From the NCBI RefSeq assembly GCF_003660165.1, contig NZ_CP032829.1, positions 1,364,001-1,428,000 of the forward strand: DNA of 64,000 bases, given 5' to 3'. Source of the DNA: Sphingomonas paeninsulae. GTDB lineage: Bacteria > Pseudomonadota > Alphaproteobacteria > Sphingomonadales > Sphingomonadaceae. The notes under the pieces were generated by a model that was given only the letters and a program-made list of their open reading frames with translations, made no database searches and had not been told where the DNA came from. Every line of letters begins with the position of its first letter. Position 1 is the stretch's first letter. Below, one piece after another: positions 27,826-36,480 of the stretch. Both the position numbers and the translations under genes were made by a program.

Positions 27826-27871
27826 GGATGATCAGGGCCCGTTGTTTGTTTTGCCCTGCGTACGATCATCC
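27826..27871. promoter_or_regulatory. inverted repeat upstream of the cell-wall hydrolase gene
   Basis: Arms GGATGATC (27826-27833) and GATCATCC (27864-27871), with inner AGGGC/GCCCT pairs at 27834-27838 and 27853-27857. It ends 22 bp before the start codon at 27894, so it could terminate the operon before it or act in the leader of the next gene. No poly-T tail is present. Confidence 0.5.
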
Positions 27872-27893
27872 AGCCGCCCGTTTTGAAGATTGA

Positions 27894-28532
27894 ATGTCAG
27901 TTATTACCCGTGCCGCTAATTTTGCGGTGATTGCATTTTGCGCGGTTGCTGCGATGGGCGGCATTCCAGCGGGCACCGCTTCAGGTGCCATGTTCTACCC
28001 GCAGTCGTCAGAGACGGCGCGCTTTCCAATCGTTCCAACCGTCGTATCGCAGACAGATGTTGTGATTGATGATGGCAGCGAAATCGCTCCCTCGACGCTC
28101 CCCACGATCGACGTTCCAGCCGCATCGCTCTCCACGCTTGTCGATCGCTATTCGGACGACGACGCTGCGGCGGGTGGCGAACTTAACTGCTTGGCAAATG
28201 CAGTCTATTTCGAATCTAAGGGCGAGCCGCTGGCCGGTCAGCTTGCAGTTGCAAAAGTTGTTATGAATCGTTCGAAGTCGGGCCGGTTCGCACCCACGAT
28301 TTGCGGCGTTGTAAAACAGCCGAGCCAGTTTTCTTTCGTGCGCGACGGTGGGTTTCCTACCGTGCGGAGCAAGCCGATGTGGCGCAAGGCTGTCGGCGTC
28401 GCTCAGGTCGCAATGAAGGGCCTGTTCGCCAGTCCCGCCCCGGATGCGCTCTACTTCCACGCCAAGCGCGTTTCGCCGCGCTGGGGCAAGCGCCAGGTAG
28501 CATCGGTCGGAAATCACCTTTTCTATCGGTGA
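27894..28532 (+). CDS. cell wall hydrolase, SleB-like (Hydrolase_2) domain
   Basis: A 212-residue protein with an N-terminal signal-like segment, a low-complexity Pro/Ser/Asp stretch (about 45-92), and then the SleB/Hydrolase_2 domain: NCLANAVYFESKGEP with the predicted catalytic Glu at 107, VAKVVMNRSKSGRFAP, ICGVVKQPSQFSF and a C-terminal VGNHLFYR. SleB-type domains are lytic transglycosylases that cleave peptidoglycan. It probably acts in the periplasm on new or dividing wall. Confidence 0.88.
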   Translation: MSVITRAANFAVIAFCAVAAMGGIPAGTASGAMFYPQSSETARFPIVPTVVSQTDVVIDDGSEIAPSTLPTIDVPAASLSTLVDRYSDDDAAAGGELNCLANAVYFESKGEPLAGQLAVAKVVMNRSKSGRFAPTICGVVKQPSQFSFVRDGGFPTVRSKPMWRKAVGVAQVAMKGLFASPAPDALYFHAKRVSPRWGKRQVASVGNHLFYR

Positions 28533-28553
28533 ATACCGATCGGTCTTCCCTCC

Positions 28554-28568
28554 GTTCCCCTCTCGTTC
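28554..28568 (+). promoter_or_regulatory. SOS (LexA) box in front of mmcB
   Basis: GTTC-N7-GTTC (GTTC at 28554-28557 and 28565-28568), the alphaproteobacterial LexA operator. It ends 12 bp before the mmcB ATG, a position that would block transcription or its start. Confidence 0.8.
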
Positions 28569-28580
28569 TAATCTGGTTGG

Positions 28581-29069
28581 ATGCAATCGGCTGATTTCGA
28601 AATCCAACCGGCTTTGGACGTGCTTACCTCGACTGCCGATGTCGTGCGCGGCACTGCACGACTGTTGTTGCGTCACGACTGCCTGACAGTCACCGAAGTA
28701 TCGCTTGGGAACGGACGTCGGGCAGATCTGATGGGCCTGTGTCCCAAGGGGTTTGTGACGATCGTTGAGGTTAAGACATCGCGCGCCGATTTGCTCGGTG
28801 ATGCCAAATGGATCGAGTATCTCGATTACTGCGATCGATTCTTTTGGGCAGTACCGATTTCGCTGAGCGGCTTGCTGGATAGACCGGAAATGCTTCCGGA
28901 TCGCGCGGGCCTTATCATTGCCGACCGTTACGATGCCGCGATCGTTCGCGAAGCCGTTTCTTTTCCTCTGGCACCTTCGCGTCGCCGCGCAGAAACGCTG
29001 CGTTTTGCCCGTCGTGCTGCCCGCCGCCTGCTCGGGGATCTGGATGACGGCGTTATCGTAGCAACCTAG
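28581..29069 (+). CDS. mmcB: MmcB family DNA repair protein
   Basis: A 162-residue protein of the MmcB family (PF06319), a restriction-like nuclease fold required for mitomycin C and UV resistance in Caulobacter. The core residues are visible: E39 (TEVSLG), D49 (RRADLMG), E63 and K65 (VEVKTSRAD), i.e. the PD-(D/E)xK pattern. It lies directly after an SOS box and converges on the ankyrin gene with a 4-bp stop overlap. Confidence 0.9.
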   Translation: MQSADFEIQPALDVLTSTADVVRGTARLLLRHDCLTVTEVSLGNGRRADLMGLCPKGFVTIVEVKTSRADLLGDAKWIEYLDYCDRFFWAVPISLSGLLDRPEMLPDRAGLIIADRYDAAIVREAVSFPLAPSRRRAETLRFARRAARRLLGDLDDGVIVAT

Positions 29070-29671
29070 TTCGGCCCGATTGCGGCCTTGGCGCGCGGGT
29101 GGGCTTCATCGAGTGCTTTCAGGATCAGCGACGCGCGCGGATCGCGTACGGCATAATCGCGCGCTGACATTCCGGCACCCGTGTCATGCTTGTTGGGGTT
29201 TGCTCCAGCCGCCAAAAGCAGCCGTACCGTAGTCATATCGCGGTTTTGAACTGCGCGAATAAGGGGTGTCTCGCCACCATTGTTCGCCTGATCGACCGTT
29301 GCACCCCGATCGAGCAACAATGATATTCCTTCGCTCCAACCAATGGAGGCTGCGAGTTGCAGCGGCGTATTTCCCTGTCCGTCGCGAATGTTCGGGTTTG
29401 CCCCCTTTGCCAGCAGGAAATTCAGCCAGACGATGTCGCGCCCTTTGGTCACGATATGGAGCGCGGCTTCCCCGGTTGCCGGGTCACGCGTATCGATGAT
29501 TACCGGGCCGGAACCGGGCTTTGTAATGATGTCGGTGACCTTGGTGCCATCGCGATCCTTGACCGCTTTCAGAAAATTGAAACTGCCGCTGAACTGGGCT
29601 TGCGAAATCGCGGGCGTCAACAGGGCGGCAGCCAAAATCGCGCTTAGCACTCGAAAACGCATTTTCATCAC
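29066..29671 (-). CDS. periplasmic ankyrin-repeat protein
   Basis: A 201-residue secreted protein. A signal peptide (cleavage likely after AISQA) is followed by about three ankyrin repeats: TGEAALHIVTKGRDIVWLNFLL, GNTPLQLAASIGWSEGISLLL and GETPLIRAVQNRDMTTVRLLL, each ending GAxxN-type. Such proteins bind partners; the partner is not known. It is divergent from the SCO1 gene across 70 bp that contain a perfect palindrome. Confidence 0.87.
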   Translation of the reverse strand: MMKMRFRVLSAILAAALLTPAISQAQFSGSFNFLKAVKDRDGTKVTDIITKPGSGPVIIDTRDPATGEAALHIVTKGRDIVWLNFLLAKGANPNIRDGQGNTPLQLAASIGWSEGISLLLDRGATVDQANNGGETPLIRAVQNRDMTTVRLLLAAGANPNKHDTGAGMSARDYAVRDPRASLILKALDEAHPRAKAAIGPN

Positions 29672-29699
29672 CGATCACCCTGTAAACTGTCGCACACCC

Positions 29700-29713
29700 G
29701 TCTTGCGCAAGAC
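29700..29713. promoter_or_regulatory. 14-bp palindrome between divergent ankyrin and SCO1 genes
   Basis: GTCTTGCGCAAGAC is a perfect palindrome in the 70-bp divergent promoter region. It could be an operator for a dimeric regulator; no regulator is identified here. Confidence 0.45.
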
Positions 29714-29741
29714 GTACTAAAACCGCAAGGCTAGCCTCATC

Positions 29742-30320
29742 ATGAACAAGCTCGCCATTTTGTTTTCCTGCACTCTCCTTGCTGCGTGTAGCCCGGCAGT
29801 TGCCCCAACACCGCCGTTGGCCGGAGCGAGGATCGGAGGGCCATTCACCCTGACCGACGAAAATGGCAAAAAGGTCAGCGATCGCGATTTCGCAGGTCGT
29901 TATCGCATCGTATATTTTGGATATACTTTTTGCCCGGACGTTTGTCCGACCGATGTCGCAAACCTGATGCACGGTTGGCAGCTTCTGGGAAAAACCGACC
30001 CTGCACGCGCTAATAAAATCCAGAGCATGTTCATTACGGTGGACCCGGCACGCGACACGCCCGACACGCTGAAGTCTTTCACGGCAAATTTCGATCCTCG
30101 TCTGATCGGACTGACGGGCACTCCAGAAGCGATAGCGGCAGTGACAAAAGCATATGGTGTGGCCGTTTCTGTCCAGAAACCGACTGCGCCCGGTGTCTAT
30201 TTCGTTGATCATACCAATGCGGCTTATTTGATGGATCCGGACGGGAAGCCGCTGGCCCTGTTGCCCTCGGACGGAACGCCCAAGGCAATTGCCGACGAGT
30301 TGAGCAAATGGGTCAAGTAA
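29742..30320 (+). CDS. SCO1/SenC family copper chaperone lipoprotein
   Basis: A 192-residue thioredoxin-fold protein that delivers copper to the CuA site of cytochrome c oxidase. It has a lipobox-like LLAAC at residues 12-16 and the metal-binding CPDVC (C64, C68), with the ligand His in YFVDHTN (about 145). Preserved family segments are IVYFGYTFCPD and SMFITVDPARDTP. Its stop overlaps ycgN by 13 bp. Confidence 0.93.
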   Translation: MNKLAILFSCTLLAACSPAVAPTPPLAGARIGGPFTLTDENGKKVSDRDFAGRYRIVYFGYTFCPDVCPTDVANLMHGWQLLGKTDPARANKIQSMFITVDPARDTPDTLKSFTANFDPRLIGLTGTPEAIAAVTKAYGVAVSVQKPTAPGVYFVDHTNAAYLMDPDGKPLALLPSDGTPKAIADELSKWVK

Positions 30321-30754
30321 AGGCACGTTTCTGGGAAACGACTCCGCTGGATCAACTCGATCGCGCCCAGTGGGAAGCTTTGTGCGATGGTTGCGGGAAG
30401 TGCTGCATCCACAAACTGGAAGACGAAGAAACCGGAGAGATGTTTCCGACAAACGTGGCCTGCAAACTGCTTAATCGGCACAGCGCACAGTGTTCGGACT
30501 ATCGCAACCGTCACGCCTTTGTGCCGGACTGTATCCGGCTGACACCGGCAAAGCTGTCTGAACTCGACTGGTTGCCGCCGACCTGCGCCTACAAATTGCG
30601 CGGTGAGGGCAAGCAATTGCCTGGCTGGCATTATCTGAACACCGGTGACCGGGAAAGTGTGCATATCGCCGGGATGTCGGTGCGCGGCTGGACCATATCC
30701 GAACGCGATGCCGGCGATCTGGAATATCACATCGTCGACCGTGACGACCTCTGA
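30308..30754 (+). CDS. YcgN family cysteine cluster protein
   Basis: A 148-residue UPF0260 protein with a cysteine cluster (CDGCGKCC near residue 26, further Cys in NVACKLL, QCSDY, PDCIRL and PPTCAYKL). The family probably holds an Fe-S cluster; function is not established. It overlaps SCO1 and is overlapped by the metallopeptidase gene, so the three form one operon. Confidence 0.9.
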   Translation: MGQVKARFWETTPLDQLDRAQWEALCDGCGKCCIHKLEDEETGEMFPTNVACKLLNRHSAQCSDYRNRHAFVPDCIRLTPAKLSELDWLPPTCAYKLRGEGKQLPGWHYLNTGDRESVHIAGMSVRGWTISERDAGDLEYHIVDRDDL

Positions 30755-31451
30755 GCTGATCTTTACCGGCGGCGGGCGCGAGCGACCGCTGAAGATCGTC
30801 CGTCGGCCACGGGCGCGGTCCATGCGCCTGACGATCGACCCGCGCGATGCCAGCGTATTGCTTAGCCTGCCATCGCGTGCGGCACTTCGCCCGGCACTGG
30901 CATGGGCCGCGGGCAAGCGTGACTGGATCGAAGAGGAATTGTCGCGTCTGCCGTGTCCGCAGCCGATCTCACCGGGAATGTCTTTTTCTTTGGGTGGTGA
31001 ATCGGTTCAGCTTTTCTGGACGCCGGCAACGTCACGCACATTCCATCGATCAGCGGGGTTGCTGAAAACAGGCGGCCCGGAAGAAAGTCTGGCACCCCGC
31101 CTGTTACGGTATTTGCGACGTGAGGCACTGGTGGTTCTGGAACAGGAAACGCGAGAGCTTGCTACGCGGCATGGCATTGCGATCAGGAAAGTCGCTGTGG
31201 GCGATCCTAAGTCCCGCTGGGGAAGCTGTGCCTCATCCGGTGATATTCGATATAGCTGGCGGCTGATCCTTGCCCCCGCCGAGGTACGCCGTGCCACAGT
31301 CGCGCATGAGGTCGCACACCGCGTTCACATGAATCATGGATCGGCGTTTCATGCGCTGGTTGCTGAAATGCACGGTGCCGATCCAAAACCCGCGCGCCAT
31401 TGGCTTCGCAGCCACGGCGCGGCGCTTCACTGGTTCGGGCGGGACGGCTGA
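30741..31451 (+). CDS. YgjP-type (SprT-like, DUF45) zinc metallopeptidase
   Basis: A 236-residue protein with an HExxH motif HEVAH (H189, E190, H193) and the preceding conserved SRWGSCASSGDIRYSWRL; these define the M48-like YgjP/DUF45 family. It starts at a GTG that overlaps ycgN. Substrates are unknown; related proteins handle DNA-protein adducts (SprT) but that role is not implied here. Its 3' end overlaps the convergent penicillin-binding protein gene by 25 bp. Confidence 0.88.
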   Translation: MTTSELIFTGGGRERPLKIVRRPRARSMRLTIDPRDASVLLSLPSRAALRPALAWAAGKRDWIEEELSRLPCPQPISPGMSFSLGGESVQLFWTPATSRTFHRSAGLLKTGGPEESLAPRLLRYLRREALVVLEQETRELATRHGIAIRKVAVGDPKSRWGSCASSGDIRYSWRLILAPAEVRRATVAHEVAHRVHMNHGSAFHALVAEMHGADPKPARHWLRSHGAALHWFGRDG

Positions 31452-33481
31452 TCCTGTTCGTCATCGGGATTCCGATGATCCTGATTGCGGGACAATACGC
31501 CATCGATCCATTTCTGATTTAGCTCGGCAGGAGCCTGAACATCGGGCTGGCGATCAGAGTCCGGCGATTGGCTATCGGCTCCACGATCGATCGGCGCGCC
31601 GTTCTCATCGACGAATTGCCCTTCATCGACATTCCCGAAATAAGCCTGTTCATCGGGTTCCAACTGCCATTCCGGCAAAGTCACCTGTGTCTGGAACTGT
31701 TCGATCGGGCGCTTTGTCACGGCGACTTTCATGAACTGTGCAAAAGCCTGAGCCGGAGCGCGACCGCCCTGAAGCCCCGGGATTGAGTCCGCATTATCCT
31801 TGCCCATCCAGACACCCGTGGTCAGACCGCTGGAAAATCCGAGAAACCAGCCATCCTTGTTCGAACTCGTCGTACCGGTCTTCCCCGCAACGGGCCGACC
31901 GATCTGGGCGGCGCGCGCGGTCCCAGTGTTCACCGCCGTTTGCAGCAGGTCGATCATTTCTGCGGCAACCTGCGGCGAAACCAGCACATGACTGGTATCG
32001 CTTTGATGTTCGTACAAAAGCTTTCCTGCGCCTGTCGTGACTTTCAGGATGCCATAGGGTGCGACCGCAACACCATTACCTGACACGGATGCGAATGCGC
32101 GGGTCATGTCGATCAGACGCACGTCCGAAGTACCGAGGACCATTGATGGATGCGTGTTGATCGGCGTCGAAATTCCGAAACGCCGCGCCATATCGGCAAT
32201 TGCCGAAGTCCCGACCTCAGCCCCGAGCTTTGCCGCAATCGTGTTCACTGAATAGGCAAAGGCGGTTCTCAAGTTAATCTCACCAGAGAATTTGCGTGAC
32301 GAATTTCGCGGTTTCCATCCCTGAATATCGACTGGCTCATCGACCATCATGTCCGCAGGGGTATGCCCCGCTTCCAATGCTGCGAGATAGACGAATAGCT
32401 TGAACGCCGATCCTGGCTGGCGGACGGCCTGCGTTGCGCGATTGTAGATCGAGGCCACATAATCCTTGCCTCCGACCATCGCGCGCACCGCTCCATCGCG
32501 ATCGAGTGCGACCAGTGCACCCTGCGCACCCTGTGGTGTATTGGCGCGGATGGAATCATCGGCCTGGCGCTGCATATTAAGGTCCAGCGTCGTCCAGACC
32601 TCGATCGGCTCACTGCTTTCGTCGATCATCGTATCGAGCTGCGGCAGCGCCCAGTCGGTGAAGTAGCGCACGCTATTTTGCTTCGGTTCGGGAGCAAGTG
32701 CCACCGATTCCGGTGCGGCATCTTCTGCCTGTTTTGCGGTTATGTCACCATGATCGCGCATGATGCCCAGCACGACCTGCGCCCGCCCAACGGCAGCGCT
32801 GGCATCCGCGCTTGGCGAATAGTTGGATGGTGCCTTGACCAGACCGGCGATAATCGAAGCCTCACCAAGCGACAGCGCATTGGCCGGGTGTCCGAAGAAT
32901 TTTCGTGAAGCCGCATCGACGCCATAAGCGCCGCCACCAAAATAGACCTTGTTGAGGTAGAGTTCGAGCACCTGATCTTTGGAGAACTTACGCTCGATAG
33001 CGAGCGCCAGAACGATCTCGCGAATCTTGCGAGTCCATGTTTTGTTGTTGGTCAGGAACACGTTGCGGGCGAGCTGTTGAGTGATGGTCGACCCACCCTG
33101 TCGCCATGTGCCGCTCGTCAGGCGCACCTGTATGGATCGCACGATGCCGATGGGGTCGACGCCGGGATGAGACCGGAATCGGCGATCCTCAACGGCGACC
33201 ATCGCTGTTTTCATCGTGTCGGGAATCTGGTCGATACTGAGCCACTGGCCGTAACTCGGGCCGATCGAAACCAATACGGTGCCGTCGATCGCATGAACCC
33301 GGATCATCTGTCCGTTGGGTGAAGATTTCAGTTCGGAATAAGACGGCAGCGAGGAATAGGCGATCGCAACCGCAACGATCAGCGCGATCAGGCCGAGGAT
33401 CGCGGCAAACAGCCCGATACGGAAAATACGACCCAGCCAGCCGAAGCGCTTTGGGATGGAGGGATTGTTGCGCGACGCCAT
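31427..33481 (-). CDS. class A penicillin-binding protein 1A
   Basis: A 684-residue bifunctional peptidoglycan synthase: short cytoplasmic tail, one transmembrane helix (about 21-43), GT51 glycosyltransferase with catalytic Glu in VAVEDRRFRSH (E98) and GGSTITQQL, then a transpeptidase with SxxK at 357-360 (PGSAFK), SVN and KTGTT. A proline/aspartate-rich C-terminal tail of about 60 residues follows. It is oriented toward the metallopeptidase gene and is followed upstream by the FAD oxidoreductase operon. Confidence 0.95.
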   Translation of the reverse strand: MASRNNPSIPKRFGWLGRIFRIGLFAAILGLIALIVAVAIAYSSLPSYSELKSSPNGQMIRVHAIDGTVLVSIGPSYGQWLSIDQIPDTMKTAMVAVEDRRFRSHPGVDPIGIVRSIQVRLTSGTWRQGGSTITQQLARNVFLTNNKTWTRKIREIVLALAIERKFSKDQVLELYLNKVYFGGGAYGVDAASRKFFGHPANALSLGEASIIAGLVKAPSNYSPSADASAAVGRAQVVLGIMRDHGDITAKQAEDAAPESVALAPEPKQNSVRYFTDWALPQLDTMIDESSEPIEVWTTLDLNMQRQADDSIRANTPQGAQGALVALDRDGAVRAMVGGKDYVASIYNRATQAVRQPGSAFKLFVYLAALEAGHTPADMMVDEPVDIQGWKPRNSSRKFSGEINLRTAFAYSVNTIAAKLGAEVGTSAIADMARRFGISTPINTHPSMVLGTSDVRLIDMTRAFASVSGNGVAVAPYGILKVTTGAGKLLYEHQSDTSHVLVSPQVAAEMIDLLQTAVNTGTARAAQIGRPVAGKTGTTSSNKDGWFLGFSSGLTTGVWMGKDNADSIPGLQGGRAPAQAFAQFMKVAVTKRPIEQFQTQVTLPEWQLEPDEQAYFGNVDEGQFVDENGAPIDRGADSQSPDSDRQPDVQAPAELNQKWIDGVLSRNQDHRNPDDEQDQPSRPNQ

Positions 33482-33559
33482 CGAACGTCGGGAGTTAGCC
33501 GTTAACCCTGCCAGTCACAAGGTGCGGCGGTATCAAAAGGCAACGGTCAGTACACGATG

Positions 33560-34651
33560 TCATTGGTCTCCGATTCGGGTTGCCTGCGCGAACAAGTTGG
33601 CGAGACTCGGCGCAAACTGGAGAGTTCTGACAGCAAATCCCGCTGACCACGGCTGCTCTCCCCGTTCCCAAAGGAACCGTGCGACAGCGACTGGCCGTTT
33701 TGTGCGAGCGGCGAATGACCGTTGATATTGTGGAGCCGCTGCTCCGCCGCCCATATTCCACGCCTTTGCGGCCGCTATACCGCTCGCGATGGCAATCCCC
33801 ATGCCTTCCCCCGCAAGCGACGGGATAACTGCGGCCTGATCGCCAATGCGAAAGAGACCGGACCGGGTGTCGAGCGCCCGCCAGCCATATGGAACCGATG
33901 CGATGGCATCAGGTTCTGGGCCCGCGCCCCACCATGCCAGTCGATCCGCAAGCGCTGGGTTCGCGGCGGCCAGTTCGGTAAGCAGAGCGCCGGGTTTGCC
34001 CCCCGCTTCCGCAAGCCGCGACTTCCGGACGGCCATGCACAGATTTGCACTGCCGTCCTCTTGCAACAGCAAACCAGCATAGCCTCGATCGAACATGTGT
34101 AATTCGATGCTGCTGCCGATTAATGCGGTGAGGCCCGAATTGGGAGCGATGCGAACACGAAGGCCGAGGGTGGGATCGTTCCCGCCGGATTTGGGCCTTG
34201 CCTCGCCACGCACATCGTATTTGCCGGTTGCCAGAAAAATATCGTCCGATTCAATGTTTCCGCAATCAGTGACGACTGACGCCCCTTCGACGTTTCGAAC
34301 GGTCGCAATTTCCAATGTCGCTCCCGCAGCCAATGCATGGTCGAGCATGATCGTGTCGAGCCTGTGACGCGAGAGTCCAATCGCCGCCGCAGGTAACTGA
34401 GCACTCGCCATCAGTTTTCCCGCAAAGACGCGAACATGATCTATTGCATGGCCTCCAAGCTCCTCCGTGTTGATTCCCAATCGATCAAGCTGCTGCAATG
34501 TGCGCCAGCTTAGGAACCCACCGCATAGCGCGTTGCCAATCAGGCGCTGGCGTTCGATGATTAGCGGCTGGGTACCGTTGCGGCCCAGCGTGATCGCGGT
34601 CGCCGACCCCGCAGGGCCGCCGCCGAGAATCAGCGGATGGCTTCGACGCAC
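33560..34651 (-). CDS. NAD(P)/FAD-dependent oxidoreductase, geranylgeranyl-reductase-like
   Basis: A 363-residue flavoprotein with the N-terminal FAD motif LILGGGPAGSATA and a C-terminal GDQAAVIPSLAGEGMGIAIASG segment typical of the p-hydroxybenzoate-hydroxylase/geranylgeranyl-reductase superfamily. It is the last gene of a coupled operon with a methyltransferase and a type III PKS, so it most likely oxidises or reduces the polyketide product. I chose GTG 34651; another GTG at 34672 is also in frame. It overlaps the methyltransferase by about 22 bp. Confidence 0.82.
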   Translation of the reverse strand: MRRSHPLILGGGPAGSATAITLGRNGTQPLIIERQRLIGNALCGGFLSWRTLQQLDRLGINTEELGGHAIDHVRVFAGKLMASAQLPAAAIGLSRHRLDTIMLDHALAAGATLEIATVRNVEGASVVTDCGNIESDDIFLATGKYDVRGEARPKSGGNDPTLGLRVRIAPNSGLTALIGSSIELHMFDRGYAGLLLQEDGSANLCMAVRKSRLAEAGGKPGALLTELAAANPALADRLAWWGAGPEPDAIASVPYGWRALDTRSGLFRIGDQAAVIPSLAGEGMGIAIASGIAAAKAWNMGGGAAAPQYQRSFAARTKRPVAVARFLWERGEQPWSAGFAVRTLQFAPSLANLFAQATRIGDQ

Positions 34652-35316
34652 AGGCGAAACGGAAAGACACACCGGACTCGGGCATTGGCAACGTTGGCTT
34701 CACGAAATATCGCAGGCCATTCATCCGGACGATAACTTCTCGCGATCGAAAGTTGCCCGTCATGGCGCACGATCGGATGCCAGCGCATCAACGTCGCCAG
34801 CACCGGAAAACCCATCCATGCAAATCCGTGCCGGTGAAGGTCGTTGATAAACCATCCGATGCGAGATTCGCGGTCCATGAAACGCAGGAAATTTATGAGC
34901 TGATCGTGCGACATATGATGGGCAACGAGGCTTGAGACGATAAAGTCGAACTTCTCACCAGCGAGTCCCGCATAGTCTCCGGCCCGATAGTCAATTGACA
35001 GACCGGGCGGGGTAGCTGCTCTGCCAGCAGCGACGCTGTTGGGGTTGAGGTCGATCCCCACGAGATCGGCAGCGATACCCTTTGCCGACGCCCATTTGGA
35101 GATGGTCCTCAGCATATCGCCCTCTCCAAAACCCACATCGAGCAGTCGAAACGACGTGCGCGATTTCAGGGCTCGGCCCAGAAATTCCAGAGTTGGTCGC
35201 CGCGCCATCGTCAGTGTGTTGACCGCCGCGAGATCGTGAAGCACAGTGGTATAGGTGTCAGGCGCAAGGTCGGGCGCGTCCATCATCTCCTCGGCAATGG
35301 CGCGCTGTTTCAACAT
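34630..35316 (-). CDS. class I SAM-dependent methyltransferase
   Basis: A 228-residue enzyme with motif I LLDVGFGEGDMLRT and a motif II region DLVGIDLNPNS; the C-terminal HHMSHDQLINFLRFMDRES region resembles UbiE/cyclopropane-type small-molecule methyltransferases. Its ATG overlaps the PKS stop by one base (TGATG), so translation is coupled. By position it is a tailoring O- or C-methyltransferase for the polyketide; the substrate is inferred, not shown. Confidence 0.85.
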   Translation of the reverse strand: MLKQRAIAEEMMDAPDLAPDTYTTVLHDLAAVNTLTMARRPTLEFLGRALKSRTSFRLLDVGFGEGDMLRTISKWASAKGIAADLVGIDLNPNSVAAGRAATPPGLSIDYRAGDYAGLAGEKFDFIVSSLVAHHMSHDQLINFLRFMDRESRIGWFINDLHRHGFAWMGFPVLATLMRWHPIVRHDGQLSIARSYRPDEWPAIFREANVANARVRCVFPFRLCVEAIR

Positions 35317-36395
35317 CAGGTTTCAGTCCAGCCAAACCGTAATCCTTCGGCAGCAAGTCCCGGTCCAAAAGCCAGCGCCACGCCCGCGACGGGACGGCGC
35401 TCCATCATCTTGCCCAATACGAACATCAGCGTCGAAGACGACATGTTGCCGAAATCCTCCAGAACCTGACGCGATGCATCCAGCGCATTTGGCGAAAGAT
35501 CGAGTGCGGACTGCACTGCATCCAGAATCGACCGGCCACCAGCATGGACGGCCCATCCATCGATCGTTTTGGCATCCACGCCCCCTGTCAGAGCGCGGCG
35601 CGTGTCCGGGTCGGCCAATGCTTCGCCAAGGCGTGCGGGTACTGCTCCCGACAATTGCATGACAAAGCCGGTGTCTCCGATTGCCCAGCTAATCAAACCG
35701 CTGGAATCCTTTATCGTTGCCGCGAATGGATCACCCAGCAGCAATCCGCTGTCCTTTGCTGAAACGATTGCCGCTGCGGCACCGTCTCCAAATTGCAGCA
35801 TCGCCAAAAGTGGCTCGATAGTCAGATCCGCCTGCAGGTGGAGCGTCGACAGTTCGACGGTGACGACCAGCACGCGTGCATCGGGTTCCGACCGGACGAT
35901 GTGGCGCGCGGTCTTCAGGGCTGTGACCGCGGCATAACATCCCATGAATCCGATCAACGTCCTCTCTACCGACGGGGAAAGGCCGATCTGTGCTGCGATG
36001 ATCTGATCGATCCCCGGTGCTACAAATCCCGTACAACTCGCAACCACCAGATGCGTGATGCTGCCCACATCCGGAAGTTGTTCGATGGCGCGGATCGCCA
36101 GTGCCGGCGCGGCTTCTGCATAAAACGCCATCCGCTGCGATGTCGGTGGCATCAGTCCGTTCTCGTAAAATCCGCCATCATCGACCGGCGACCCACCCTC
36201 GGACGCTTTCGGCAGAACCGACCAGCGATGCACGATGCCTGCGCGGTGCGCCATCCGTTCGAACAACGCCGATTCGCGGCTGCCATCAAGGCGTGCGCGC
36301 GCCCAGCCGATAAATGCCTCATGGATATCGTGTGACGGAACCGCCGTACCGATGGCATTGATTCTTGGTTGTGCGACCACGTTTGATACTGGCAT
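35316..36395 (-). CDS. type III polyketide synthase
   Basis: A 359-residue chalcone-synthase-fold enzyme that condenses a starter acyl-CoA with malonyl-CoA to a pyrone or resorcinol. The catalytic triad is visible: C121 in VVASCTGF, H284 in WAVHAGG and N317 in FGNMSSST. GFMGCYAAV is the usual second signature. It leads a coupled operon with a methyltransferase and an FAD oxidoreductase. Alkylresorcinol- or alkylpyrone-type lipids are plausible products in this group; the starter cannot be told from sequence. Confidence 0.93.
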   Translation of the reverse strand: MPVSNVVAQPRINAIGTAVPSHDIHEAFIGWARARLDGSRESALFERMAHRAGIVHRWSVLPKASEGGSPVDDGGFYENGLMPPTSQRMAFYAEAAPALAIRAIEQLPDVGSITHLVVASCTGFVAPGIDQIIAAQIGLSPSVERTLIGFMGCYAAVTALKTARHIVRSEPDARVLVVTVELSTLHLQADLTIEPLLAMLQFGDGAAAAIVSAKDSGLLLGDPFAATIKDSSGLISWAIGDTGFVMQLSGAVPARLGEALADPDTRRALTGGVDAKTIDGWAVHAGGRSILDAVQSALDLSPNALDASRQVLEDFGNMSSSTLMFVLGKMMERRPVAGVALAFGPGLAAEGLRFGWTET

Positions 36396-36480
36396 CCTGA
36401 CAGGAACGCGGCAACGGGCAAAATGACTACAATCGCACGTAGTTAACGGGCTGTTGATATTGCTGGACTAGCTTTGGGGA

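Noticed and set aside
29484-30452. 322-codon minus-strand open frame across the ankyrin/SCO1 region
   Set aside because: Antisense to the SCO1 gene with its intact copper motif; likely a high-GC shadow.
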